From Zygnema cylindricum (Eukaryota; Streptophyta; Zygnematophyceae; Zygnematales; Zygnemataceae): a DNA stretch of 64,000 bases. How positions within the stretch are numbered: position 1 is the stretch's first letter; each line of letters starts with the position of its first letter. Positions 10,001-21,815 of the stretch are shown piece by piece. A model generated the notes under the pieces. It did no database searches, was not told the origin of the DNA, and saw only the letters and a list, made by a program, of their open reading frames with translations. The position numbers and the translations under genes were made by a program. The stretch spans positions 114,721-178,720 of the forward strand of contig JBBHKE010003062.1 in assembly GCA_037447655.1 (NCBI GenBank), in the 5' to 3' direction.

Positions 10001-12648
10001 GTGCAATATATGGTCCTTGCACAGAGCTCCCTTTCATCTTCAGACTGCAAAAGAAAAACAAGAAAACAAACAGAAAACTCCATCTCAGAGCCCATTTCTC
10101 ACATACTGATTGCTATAAGCAGATTTTTAAAACTTTCCCATATTACAATATTTGCACAACAAAAAGGCAAAACCATCACTGAAAAACGAGTGCACTCAAT
10201 TGATTCCCAGCTGGAATGACTTATGTTACCATCATAAAAAAATGTGATTGCCCTCAAATTGAAAAAGACTTTTCGAGAGATTTCCAGTTGAAATTAATTA
10301 TATTTTTTCTGGCTTGCACTAAATAGGTGGAAGTATTCAACAAAATGCTTACCCTTGGTAAAAAGGTGGGATTGACAGGTACAATGGCCGTTTTTGAAGG
10401 CAACACCCTTACTGGATAATATCCAAGGACTGTTCCCGCGAGATTAAGAGCATTTCGAGCCCCCTCTGCGTGTAGAAACAAAATCCAGGATATGTTAGAA
10501 AGAAAATTGTTGAGCACAAGATTGCTTAAAAAAAAAAAAACCTCCTTCGAAATTCAAGAAGCCCAAACAATTTCACTTGTAATTGTCTCGACAACCAGGT
10601 GTATTAATAGTTATTACTGCCACCCCCTTTTCTTTCACCCATTTTTCTCATTTCAAGTATGATGTGTTTCTGTCTATTCCCTTTTTGACAGCATTTAAAA
10701 ATGAAACTTTTGTACCTTACCTTCATCAGTGAATTCCACGAATGCAAATCGAAGGACTGAATTCGGGTCTCCACAAACACGACAATCAACCACCTGCACA
10801 TTCAAAACCATTTCAAACCCATCACATTACATAGTTAAACTATATTTTCCATGTACAGCTAATCGGCTGTCATACCTTAATTAAGCATCCATAAATAGTC
10901 GCTGAACTTACATAATTAACCATATTCCCCAAAAATAGTTAACAACCTGTCGCAAACAAGCAAAAATACATAAAACTTCAAACGTCAACATGCTATTACA
11001 TGTAATGAAGCAGTTATGTAATTGAAACAGCATACCCTGTCTAAACCAGGAGCAGACTCACATACATCTCAACTATACTCACCTGTCCACAAGTGATGAA
11101 AAGGGCTGCCAATTGCTCTTCAGTAACCTGCACGGAGTTGCCAAACAACTTCAGTAAAACCGCCTCCAGAACTCAATTAACTCTATCTTCGTGTATGTTT
11201 GACATGCACATGAACTTGAAATCCTGAACCCTCCCAGGTTTTACATGTAAAAAGTTTCCTCAAATTTATGCGAAGTCTTAAATTGGGCAGCAATTAATTT
11301 TGCATCCATAACAACTGATTTCATCACTCTGTTAGACGTCTTGGAAGCATACTAATCTTGTCCATGTATCCTTACCTGCTGGTCAATATCAGACACGTAA
11401 ACTGTTCTCCTGATGCTGTCTTCTCGTTGCGCACGATTGCTCCTAGCAGAATTCTTTTTGTTCTTTCCATTGAAACCGTTTTTCTGGAAACAGTGTTCAC
11501 ATAATACCACACATGATTAAAGTAAAGAATGATCCTCAACCCTTGCCAATTCTTTCTTGCATTACAGAGATTAATATTACTAAGGTTTAACACAAGTAGA
11601 TATTTTTCCGGACTATCGCAACCACTGCAATGTTACCACACAAACTTTGAACAATAAACAATTCACCACCTATCACAATTCTTACCTTTCTCTGATTGTT
11701 ATGAGGCTTGATTGAAGAAGCTTGCGGAGACGATGAAGCCGCCTCATCCTCCACCTGTGAAGCTGGTGGAACAAATTCCTTTGCCAAAGGATTCAGTTTT
11801 GTAAGAAGATCTTCCAGTTCTCTCATACTGTCGCTGCTAACTCCTCTGCTCATCCTTGCACCTCCCATTACAACTCCTCCACTGTTATTCTTGCTTGAAA
11901 AATGGCCTCCCTCTCCCCCTGATTCTTCTCCTCTGTCCCTCAGCAATCCCTTCATATGTGCCAGGCGCTCCTGCACCTGAGCAATAGCAAGGGCTCCATA
12001 ACCTCCATTGCCATTGGTTTCATGCATATATCGACCAATGACCTGCATCGCATTTTCGTGCGCACTGGAAGGATAGTGCTGCATGAGAGTGACACCATTC
12101 TCCGGGTTTGAGGAGGTTGGATTCAGCAGAAGTACACTTTGAGGAGAGTTAATGCCTCCAGTATGGCTGTTGATTGGACCACTGATGTAGGAAATAAGAT
12201 CAGCCATTTCATGTTGCTGCTGCTGCTGGTGCTGCTGATGTGGCTGCTGCTGGTGCTGCTGATGTGGCTGCTGCTGAATTTGAACATGTTGCACATGTGG
12301 CACATGGTCCACATGTGACACATGTTGCTGCTGCTGCTGCTGATGTAGTTGTTGATGTACTTGTTGTTGCTGTTGCACTTGCTGCTGTACTTGCTGCTGT
12401 ACTTGTTGCTGTACTTGCTGCTGTACTTGTTGCTGTACTTTTTGCTGTACTTGCTGGTGTACTTGTTGCTGTACTTGTTGGTGTTGCTGCTGCTGTACTT
12501 GCTGGTGCTGATGTTGTTGATGCCGGCCGGAAGAAGCATTGTTTGTCAAATGGTTTCCATTGTCAGGACCTTCTTCCGACTGACGGTTCACAATTTCGTC
12601 GTCAAGCCGGTCCACAGAAGGGCTATTGTGTGGAGAGAGAGTAGCCAT
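7007..12648 (-). CDS. CID-type (CTC-interacting domain) RNA-binding protein, PAM2 plus two RRMs
   Basis: Complete ten-exon gene; the 533-residue product is expected to bind the C-terminal MLLE domain of poly(A)-binding protein and RNA. Exons (plus coordinates, read downwards): 12648-11686, 11483-11376, 11127-11083, 10793-10721, 10465-10353, 10044-9985, 9321-9274, 9076-9008, 7670-7609, 7067-7007. All introns are GT-AG and all phases join. Residues 60-150 are Gln-rich. The PAM2 motif L-N-P-L-A-K-E-F-V-P is near 285-294 and a basic Lys/Arg segment lies near 325-341. RRM1 has V-Y-V-S-D-I at about 349 and R-F-A-F-V-E-F at about 387. RRM2 has I-Y-C-T-N-I at about 446 and R-I-A-F-V-E-F at about 485. 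The C-terminus S-P-S-K-T-P-V-R-P-R matches plant CID8-13 proteins. The start at 12648 has the strong context GCAGCCATGG; an in-frame ATG at 12684 would add 12 residues. Which CID paralogue it matches cannot be decided here. Confidence 0.95.
12195..12520 (-). repeat. CAG/CAA and VQQQ-coding minisatellite in exon 1 of the CID gene
   Basis: On the coding strand, units such as CAAGTACAGCAACAA encode tandem V-Q-Q-Q blocks, next to H-Q-Q and H-V-rich stretches. The repeat keeps the reading frame and lengthens the disordered Gln-rich N-terminal region. It also creates long Ala/Val- and Leu-rich antisense frames that are not genes. Confidence 0.85.
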
Positions 12649-14010
12649 GGCTGCAGTTCCTTGGAAGGAGCGCATACAAGGCAAAAAAGGAGCTCACACC
12701 GCCCCCTAATGGGCCTCCGAGTGGAAAGAAAAATGAGAACAATGTGGAGGGAGGAGTAAGGGGAAAACACTTCAGTTGACGTTCATTCAGTGGTTGTTTT
12801 TCTCCCTCTCCTTTCCTGCTTCTTGTGCCAATGAAAAGTAAACTATTTCTTTTATTACCCTCTCCTACCTGCAAATATTTTTGTACCACGACTGAATTAA
12901 TTCAAATTGAGGGCAGGTACGAGAGGGAAGACACGGCTTCATACATTCCTGCCAAAACACCAGCTTTTGGGGTTCAAAAATCCGTACGGCAGGAGTTTTC
13001 AGGTATACATTTGCTCACATAATGAGACCTCAAATTAGGTTTCGAAAATGGATGACTTGGAAGTTCGGAAATCTACAGTTGTAAATATCCACATGGGATG
13101 TATGTTGCTACAGTGTGAACAAGAGACGAAAGTTGGGACGTTCGCATGTGTGAATGCTAAACATAGAAAGGACATAAAACGAGGGGTTTTGGATCCAGTT
13201 ATGGGATTCGGGGGTTTCTGTGTTTACGACAGCGTGACAGGTACCATCTACTGATGTTGGCGTGGGAACGGCACATAAAGCCAAAAAAAACTCTAAATTC
13301 CGTCGTCTTCAATGTAAAAGTACGAGACGTCACATGGGAGAAGCTTGCTGTCGTTATACTGTTTACTCAACATTATTACAAGGAATACTTTGGATGCTCA
13401 CCGCCGTTGACTGCTGTTGGATGCGATCTAAACCGTTAAAGATGATCGGGGGACTGCAAGAAGCGTCGGATCGGCCCGGAGGAACGAGGGTTCTAGAGGT
13501 TGAAATGAGAGGAATATCGGGGGACGATGAATACATTTGACGGCCGTCTGTAGAAGAATTATTCAGTCGGCCGTCAAACTGGGATGGCGTAAGCCGTAAC
13601 TTCTTGCCACGGATGAATGATGTGGCGGATAAGGGATTCGTAACATGTCGGTGATTCGTACTTTTACAGGACAGTTGTTGGGAATGAAGACAAATAGCAG
13701 TATAATCTATCACAGATATGATATATCGTGGCAGCTTCTCTATGGTTCGGAACATAGAACAACTGAGTCAGCGAAAGCGACACATATAATTGCAAGTACA
13801 ATATGGTACGATTTTAGGCAGCATTTCCTTGTCATTTCAAACTTTTGGATCCAAAAGAATTGAACTTTGTCGTAAACGTAGCTGTGTTCACCGTTACAAG
13901 AAACTGAGTGTGAAGTTTGGTAGAAATAATCAATTCAATATCTACTACACTATTCCGTGTACAGACAAAACTTAGGGCACGTTGACACTTTTGTACGGTA
14001 CTGTACTGTA
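12649..14010. other. upstream/intergenic region of the CID gene; one perfect hairpin
   Basis: No gene recognised. The open frames at 13048-13254 and 13645-13863 have no known domain. A perfect 11-bp inverted repeat, TTTGACGGCCG at 13536-13546 and CGGCCGTCAAA at 13568-13578, encloses 21 bases. GTAC-containing tetramers are frequent towards the right end, as in the nearby MITEs. Confidence 0.5.
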
Positions 14011-14498
14011 CACCGCGAATCGCTATTAGCGTACATGACGCTAATTGGGGTACCCCTTTTTTTGGGGCAAATTCTCAAATAGAATAAAGTACGCTAAATG
14101 TTTTTGCTCGTTATTTGAGGTACCCCGCTCAATGCGGTTCATAACTGTAATTTAGTGTACTTTTAAATAGTATTGTGTACGGACTGCCAGATCTGTACTA
14201 TTCCGTACCTTTTAAATTTGAAAGTACAGAAAATACAATAATATATAATTGCGTAAATATTTTCCGGCATACGCAGATGTCAAAAAAACGCGACGGCGCA
14301 CGATTTGAACAATGTCGTACATCTACATGTTTTAGCGTGGACATATTATGTGCCGAAATTTTTTACGAAGCAGTTTACAAATTAGAGTACATGATAAATT
14401 AGTATCATGGTGTACCCGAAAAAACACAATTTACCGTAAAGTACGCTAATTGTTTCATTACGCTATCTATTTCATTACGCTAATAGCGATTCACGGTG
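14011..14498. mobile_element. TA-flanked TIR element (family A), intact
   Basis: Starts CACCGCGAATCGCTATTAGC and ends GCTAATAGCGATTCACGGTG, with TA on both sides (14009-14010 and 14499-14500). The TA dinucleotide duplication suggests Tc1/mariner-type mobilisation (Stowaway-like). The 488-bp interior repeats TACGCTAAT-like subterminal motifs and encodes no transposase. Confidence 0.85.
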
Positions 14499-14614
14499 TA
14501 GTTCATAACTTTCACGGTTATCTTCGCACAAAAGTTTTAGACTTTAAACTTTCAGATAATGTTGATCGCAGTGTACGGTGAAGAAGAAAAGGAATCAATC
14601 GAAGTGGCACACTA

Positions 14615-15164
14615 CACCGCGAATCGTTATTAGTGTCAACAACTCTAATTTGGGTTCTTAAAATTTTGATTTTTTTCCCTAAATAGGATACATGATTTTA
14701 ATTTTTCCTTGACGATAATTAAGGTTTCGTACAAAATAGCGTAAAAAAACGAAAGTACAATAACATCTAAATAGTATGGTGTACGGTCGATGTCAACCGT
14801 ACATAAATGTACCTTTTCAAGTGAAAATTTTACAAAAAATGAGTTATATCAGACGCGCACGCATAGGAACGTGCGCTCAAAAAACGGGATTGGTCTGACA
14901 CGTAAACTACAGTACAGTAGTCTTACATGTACGGATATTTAAATTTCACGACAGAGTACGATTTCTAATATTTTGTACGAATACATATAATAGTGTGTAT
15001 AATCGTACATAAAATTTTCCATTTTTGCTGTTCCAAATTAGCATTAACGCCGAAATTAGAATACACCTTTTTAAAAAAAAAAAAACAAATTCTTAATTAG
15101 CATCAATTACGGTAAATTTACTTCTACACTATTTAAACCTTGACACTAATAACGATGCACAATG
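14615..15164. mobile_element. TA-flanked TIR element (family A), second copy
   Basis: Starts CACCGCGAATCGTTATTAGT after TA and ends ACACTAATAACGATGCACAATG; the inner part of the inverted repeat (TTATTAGTGTCAA) is perfect. It is about 550 bp long and starts 116 bp after the preceding copy. Non-coding. Confidence 0.8.
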
Positions 15165-16600
15165 TTGTTGCAGTGGACTGCGCAAGATAACGACAATTTT
15201 GAGGGAAGAAGGGGTCTCAAGAAAACTAAGCGTCAAATTCTCAGACATGATGTGGCATAACCACCAGAATGTCGGTGTCGGTGCAGAAATGTCGGTTTTG
15301 GATTTCTCGTGACAATGTTACCAAAGTACGGTTAGGATTGTCTTGTCAAAAAAGGTTCGTTTCCAGTATACGAAACAACATCACAGTTCGGGGAAGGAGA
15401 ATCTGGGACCCCGCAACTGAAGCGCGCGTAGATTGCGTCAGAATATCGATCGGACGGCATTTACCTGTCCCTAGGAATTCGGAGGCAATAAACGAACCTA
15501 CTACGAGCATATCCAAACCTACACGCCAATTCAGCGCGAAAGTAGGGCGGGAAATCGGAAACCTCCATTTCGTACAGCTCAAATGCAAATCGTATGTTCC
15601 GTACTAAAGTCACCATCGTGGCCGCCCTTTCGACGACTTTTGTCCGTTCACATCTATGTTCATTGGCGGGCCCCGAGTTGAACCATATTCGGACGAATCG
15701 GAATGAACGAATAAAATCCTCGATCTTATAAAATGGTGCATTTAATGCGAACACGACAAAACGTAAGATATGAAGTCTCGTCTTTCGCTAGAAGCCATAC
15801 AGATATTGTGATCGTAGAACAAAAGATGCACAACTTCATGTACGAAATATTTGTCGCGCTACGTGAAGCCGTCCCCAGTAAAACCTATCGGGTGCGCGAA
15901 ACGAGGCAGGACTACTGATGACTAGCCAGTAGCCCCGGTTCTGCATAGGCCTGTCGGCTGACTGCTGATTATTTGTTTACAGAACCCCTGCCGACACCCC
16001 AGAAATAATAACGGCTGACTTTGTTTCAGAACATTGTTAACAATTCTGGTGGATGCTAATCGGTCAGTCAAATTGCGGTCGGCACTAAATAAGCCAATGG
16101 GAGCTCTCTTAGGATTTGTGACAACTGCACTTCCGGCAGTTCTATGACGTTGTATTTACGCTATTTACGGCTGTGGATATTCTGTTAGACGAAAATTGAC
16201 TCACGTATAAAACTGTAGTTGAAAACGTGCGAAAACAATTGGAAACGCTATATGCAGTAGGAGCAGTTGTACTCCGCGTATGCCGCACGACTTCTCAAAT
16301 ATGTCTGCAACTCGCAATATTAGGGTGAAGCTCCATCAGACGTTTCTGGAACCGTACGGCCAACTCTACAGACCGGGTCGATTGAGTCCGATGTTCCATC
16401 TCGTAGAGTCTGTAAACCACGTGTTCTTAATTGACTGGCGCCATGCAATCTACGATCCGATAGTGAATATCTTTCATATTTTTAGCACCGACAAACTTAA
16501 CTTCAAATCTTCACTTGCGTACCATGTACGTGCGTAACGAAATCATCATACGATAGAACTTTTGTACTTTTTGCAGACGCTACGTCAGCTCATTTTTTAG
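15165..16600. other. intergenic, unrecognised GC-richer segment
   Basis: More balanced base composition than the surroundings and several 80-110-codon open frames on both strands (15269-15607 plus, 15461-15754 minus, 16280-16537 plus), none with a domain I recognise. It could be a captured or decayed transposon interior. A family D end motif (GAAAACAATTGGAAACGC) lies at about 16230. Confidence 0.4.
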
Positions 16601-17057
16601 CATAGTTCAAAAGTAGGCGTTTTTTGGTAGGCCTTTTGTAGGCCGCCTTTAGCGTAAGTTGTGTTACGGGGTTTCCATGTGATCTTCTCAGATCGCTACT
16701 TTCATCAGCGACCGTCCGATCGTCCGAATCTGACGATAGTCCTATCGAAAGTTGTGTTATGGGCTTTTCATGTGATCTTCTTAGATCGTTAACTTCATCA
16801 ACGACCGTCAGATCGTTTGAATCTGACGGTTTAAATAAAAAGTAGCTCAAAACTCACCGAAAAATATTTTTTTGTCCTATTTTTTTTTCAAATTTAGACA
16901 TGACGTTTAATTCTCTATCGATCCATGTGCAACTCAACCTTGTTACTATTTTATTTCATTTTGAGGCCAATACAATATGGGTCTTAAGGCCATATTGTAT
17001 GTTTTGCATACAATAGGCATATTGTATGGGCGTACGGTCACCTACTTTTGAACTATG
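16601..17057. mobile_element. hAT-like MITE with perfect 8-bp target-site duplication
   Basis: Termini CATAGTTCAAAAGTAGG and CCTACTTTTGAACTATG are a perfect 17-bp inverted repeat. TTTTTTAG occurs on both sides (16593-16600 and 17058-17065), an 8-bp duplication as made by hAT transposases. The interior holds two tandem copies of a roughly 87-bp unit with GATCTTCTCAGATC-like palindromes and an ATACAATATGG/CCATATTGTAT inverted repeat. No transposase. Related copies at 44566 (truncated) and 58011 (intact). Confidence 0.88.
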
Positions 17058-17065
17058 TTTTTTAG

Positions 17066-17534
17066 GGTTTGTGTTTCGAACATAACGAATGTTCTTTGAG
17101 AGAAATAGTGTGACGAACAAAAGTTAACGAAAATAGCGTGACGAAGGAATGTTACGAAATTTCGTTTTTATTTTTGGTTGTATTTTGGAAAGCGCGTGTC
17201 ATTTGCAAATCTTAAGATTTTTCGTTGGTTGTGCATCGTGACATGTAGCTTAATCGTCCAGCGTGTCTCGAGGAGGTGGGTTGGCAGTTATAGAAAAAAA
17301 TGAAGCGAACTCCTCGCAGGTGAACATCCGACGGCCAATATTTCCTCCAAGACCTTTGGAGAGTATCTGCAAAATTCTCTGTAATGTTGTTTTTCGTATA
17401 AAAACAAAATAGGCGGTACGATTTGGTACGGAGAGTCGTGAATTTCTGTAAACTACGCCACTTTTCGTCTGATGGAACGTCACCCTTAGAGCAAAATAAA
17501 TGGGTTCAAATAATAAAATTGTCAATGCAAGTTA
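17066..17534. other. intergenic, nothing recognised
   Basis: No supported gene. AGGGTGACGTTCCATCAGACG (reverse complement of 17464-17488) resembles GGGTGAAGCTCCATCAGACG at about 16324, so the hAT-like MITE may have landed inside an older inverted structure. Confidence 0.4.
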
Positions 17535-18058
17535 CACCTTGAATCGTTATTAGCGTTAATAACGCTAATTCGGTGACCCCAAATTTTGACCCTCGAACCT
17601 AAAATAGAATTAATAACTTTGATTGTTTTTTTACGTTAATAAAGGTATTGTCGAATTAGCGTTCGTAACTCTAATTTGGAAAGTTTTGAAATAGTGTAGT
17701 GTACGAAATGCGACAATCAGTGCTAGAATTGCTCGTTAGTTTATATAATTGTACAAAAAGTGTGATAGATAAAGGCGTCGACATGCGAAAGTGAGTGCGT
17801 CGACACAAAAAAGCGCACCCAAATCTGATTCCCAGTGATAAAAACGGCGGAAAATCACTCGAACGTGTTCCCATATGTTCAAAAGTGGTCTATGTGAACA
17901 CGGGCTACAACTGCGCTGTGGGGAAAATGTACTCAAATTAGAGTTATGATTAAATGAGAGTAAATTGTTTTTTGTAACCTTAAACCCAAATTATAATTAA
18001 TAACACTAATTGTTTTTTTACTCTAATTATTTCTTAACGCTAATAGCGACTCACGGTG
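17535..18058. mobile_element. TA-flanked TIR element (family A), third copy
   Basis: Starts CACCTTGAATCGTTATTAGC after TA (17533-17534) and ends CTAATAGCGACTCACGGTG before TA (18059-18060). Length 524 bp, no coding capacity. The first 100 bp (ACGCTAATTCGGTGACCCC, CTCGAACCTAAAATAG) are shared with the shorter copy at 39918. Confidence 0.85.
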
Positions 18059-19059
18059 TAGACGCGAGTCAAAAAGTGTGCATAACACTTTCCTAAAACT
18101 ATAAAACAATTTACTAACGACTTCCATAAATTATGTAAATAAATATATTACCAATTAAGCAACAGAGTACATCTTGTTAGTTCACAAATAGGGATCGCTC
18201 AAGCTTTATGTTTAGTTACCAGTGTACCATTGGACAACGTATCAAATTTAATGTTTATTTACATCGCGCTTTAATACTACAATCACTTTCATTAAAACAA
18301 GGTCGAATTTATACCATGTATCGTTATCAGTGTTAATGATAAAGATAGTATTGTTGCACTTCATAAAACAAAAAAGACAAAAATAACATGCACAACGGAA
18401 GCTTAACAAAACAGTTTCACAATCTCACAATGAAGTAGATCGACCAAATATACTTTTATTCGAACGAAAGCTATTCCATTACTAACTCTCTTTTTCCTAT
18501 GCTTACTCACTCACATCTCTTCCTCTCACTCAAACACTTACTCTCACTTCTCTCACTTACTTCTTCCTTACTCTTCTCAAACAGAACTCTAATGCACCAC
18601 TTTTTCATACGCATTCTTTTTTGTGACTCATACTTCTCTTTAAATAAGAGTTGAAAGGATTACTTAGTGTGCACGAAATCTTCCACTAACTTCATGCCGA
18701 TTGTACACATAGGCGCCTTCTTTCACTAACTTCACGTTGACATCACTCACATTGAATAGACACATAGGCGCCAAAACCAAAAGTGGGCGCCTAATAAACA
18801 TTAGCACGCCAAACTTAATCGTGCGCTGAACCTAAACATCGTACACGATCTTAGGTACTAAATGATTTGTCAACTGTACAATACCAAATGACACGAATAT
18901 ATAGTTACGTAATAAACACTCAAACATAAACAAAACGTAACAAAGTCTTAATTGCCGATGCAAATTGAACATTAAATAAATTGTAACACAAATTCAAACT
19001 GAACTAAAGTGAAACTTAATGAAGACGTGAATTCGGCCAGTCCACCAATTCACCCAATA
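18059..19059. other. intergenic; lone family A end and short direct repeats
   Basis: A family C-like left terminus (ACCATGTATCGTTATCAGTG) sits at about 18314 without an obvious partner. ACATAGGCGCC recurs near 18705 and 18770. The stretch around 18480-18600 is C/T-rich. No gene seen. Confidence 0.45.
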
Positions 19060-19256
19060 TCCTAACAGTTAATGTTTTTTTCACCACTTATTAATCTTTC
19101 CTCTGTGCACACATTGAATTGTGAGTCCAAAGGTTTATATGGTACGATTTGCACCTTCTCGTTGGCTGTCTTTAATCGAAAACCCAATAGTTGTGCACAA
19201 ATGAGAGGTGTTTTAAGTAGCAAAAAAAAAATAACATTAAAAACGGTATACGGCGT
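19060..19256. mobile_element. hairpin MITE (family C), degraded copy
   Basis: The inner inverted repeat (CACCACTTATTAAT...CTGTGCACAC against GTGCACAAATGAGAGGTGTTTTAAGTAG) and the outer end ...ACGGTATACGGCG followed by TA match the copy at 4257-4480. The left terminus is worn. Confidence 0.55.
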
Positions 19257-20613
19257 ACTTCATATTAGGGATTGACTAAAGAGTACTCCAAGTACCTATT
19301 TTGAATAACCAAAAACTAACGTTGTGTGCCCAAGTAACCAAAACTTTGAAACATGAATTTGGATTTTAACAGAGATTATTTGTACTTTTTTGCAAATCGT
19401 TTTCAATGTGCAAATATAGAATTGTTACTTGTACCGTGATGGTTGTAGACGTCACTATAACTTGTGATGGTTGTAGACTGGTACAAATCTTGACAATTGG
19501 AGACGTCTACAAAAACAACGATGGTTGTAGTCGTCGAGTTTTTTGTGATATCGTAGATGTTTAGGGTTTTACTTTCTTTTTTTTAAGATTTTTTCAAATA
19601 TGTAAAAGTTGTAAAATAAACAAGTGTGTGTTGTTTAAATAATTTCTCTTAAAATTGTTGATTATTTCTCTCTTTTTCGACGAAGCATCTACGTCTTTTT
19701 CGACTAGTTCAATAAACAAGTTTATCTAAAAATTAAAAAATAAATTCTATTTTTTTAGTAATTATTATTTTATTTTATTTATTATTATTTTTTAAATGTT
19801 TATTTAATGCTTAAAATAAATAAAAAAGTCAAAAAATTTAAAAGTGTATTTTGTTGTTTTTCAATAGTTATTTTTGTATTTAATTTCAAAACTATTTTTC
19901 GAATTTAATGCTTAAGTATAAACTAAATATCTTTAAAGGATTTTTACTACTTTTCAATTTTTTAAACAATAAATTTGAAAATATTTATTGGAAACCAAAT
20001 CATACTTAAACTTGAGTTTTCATTGTTTTTTTTTTTTTTAAACACCATCATTTTTTATTTATTTTTGAGGTAAGTTTATTTTATTATTTTTCTTGATTTT
20101 TTTAAATGATTTATTGATAAATTTTCCTTCAAAAGTTTAAAAAAAAAATATTTCATGTGTTTTACTTTAATTTTTCAATATATAATCCAATTTAAATTTT
20201 TTAAACTTAAAAAAAAAACGAAAAAAAAAATATAAACTAAAAAATTGCAATTTTAGGAAATGAAAAGAATAAAAGTACTAAAAGGGTGAAAACACCCAAA
20301 TGCTATCCGAAAAGAGACAAATGAAAATCTCATAAATACATTTTTTCTCAAAATAGTCAAAAAATACAAACAAAAAAGTTTGAACAGGGTTTAAAAAAAA
20401 AAAAAAGATTTAATTAAAAAAAATTAACGAAATAAAATAAAAAAAAACAAGAAAATATACAACAAAACATAAATAATAATGATTTTTGTTTTTTAAAAAA
20501 ATAAAATAAAAAAAAACAAAAAATTATACAAACAAAACATAAATAATATAAAAAAATTAGAGCCAATTAAAAGATAAACCAAAAGTTTAAATTAAATTAT
20601 ATATATATATATA
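19257..20613. other. AT-rich intergenic DNA, no gene
   Basis: About 1.35 kb, mainly A/T homopolymers. Near 19440-19550 a GTGATGGTTGTAGAC motif recurs three times and resembles part of family B. About 20440-20545 contains an imperfect duplication of about 77 bp. A (TA)n run abuts the LTR element at 20600. Confidence 0.5.
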
Positions 20614-21273
20614 TGTTGAAGTGCAATTTCAGTTAAGTAAATAGTGAGTTGTACTTTTCAAATGTATAATTGTGTGTCCGCTATTTTGAATATGGTAGTG
20701 TCGCTTCACGTCTCTTTACGTCGGTTCATTTGTTCGTGTACGGATACCCTTTGACTATCCGAACACACTTTGTAATCATTGTACCTATTTTGTCTTTTAG
20801 CTTAGTGAAACATTATTATCGTTAATTACGTCCGCGCACTTTTCCACGCATACGTCAAAATGTACCTTCACAATATTTATGTAGATTAATGATTTCTTTC
20901 ATCTTATTTTCCTTGTACTAAATATTATTTTTGTGCTTTACTTTGCCGTCCACTGACTTTGTCATTGGCCGTCACTAGTCATACCTTTTTGTACTTTGCG
21001 ACTTTGATTCATTTGTGGACGACGTGTACTTAGTCCACTCTAAATCTAGAGTTAGGTTTAGTACTTAGCTTGTTCATTTTTGTACATTTAAATCCATCGA
21101 TTATAATGAGAAGACTTTTTCTTCCCTGTGCTTCTCTTTTTGTATTTTTCTTGTCTCCTTTTGTTTTATCTTTTGCTTCTTTATTCCTCTTTGTCATAGT
21201 TGCTCTCACTTTCGTCTTGGATATCTTTCTCCAATATCTCTCTCTTTCGCCCAATATGCCTTTACCTTCTACA
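20614..21273 (+). repeat. 5' LTR
   Basis: 660 bp, TG...CA. Near-identical to the 3' copy along its length apart from small indels, so insertion is relatively recent. Confidence 0.88.
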
Positions 21274-21624
21274 GGTTGTGGGCCACACCATGCTTGTCAT
21301 CTGTGCAATGTCTTTGCTCTTATCTTTTCCAATTCGTTTTTCCTTTTTGGGCAAATATTTATTTTTGAAACAAATTATTTTCGAGACATTTGTTAAAGAT
21401 TACAATTTCAGCCCTCCCATTTTTCCTTTTTTTTCCATTCTGGCTTTTTAAATGCCATATTTTTATAATTTTTGATTTTTTTTTAGAAAAAAAAAAATGA
21501 AAAAAGTTTTATTCTTCCTTTCTACCATTTTTGGATTCCTTCGCCATTCTATTATTTTTCGGTTTTAGAGGGTCATTCGCTTGTTGGAGCACCCAAAGTT
21601 ATTTATTCGAAAATTTATCTTCCA

Positions 21625-21627
21625 TTA

Positions 21628-21680
<53 letters not shown>

Positions 21681-21815
21681 CATAATATATATACATACAT
21701 ATATATATATACATACATATATATACATATATATACATATATATATACATATATATACATATATTCACCACACACAAAAACACAACATCCACACACACAC
21801 ACACACACACACATA
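21625..21815. repeat. TA / TACATA / CA microsatellite
   Basis: Compound (TA)n, (TACATA)n and (CA)n tract inside the LTR element. It generates tyrosine/isoleucine-rich open frames on both strands that are not genes. Confidence 0.9.

Noticed and set aside
12240-12759. Long plus-strand Ala/Val- and Leu-rich frames
   Set aside because: Antisense shadows of the CAG/CAA repeat in exon 1 of the CID gene.
15269-15607. 112-codon plus-strand frame in GC-balanced DNA
   Set aside because: No domain recognised, equally long antisense frames, and it lies between MITEs.
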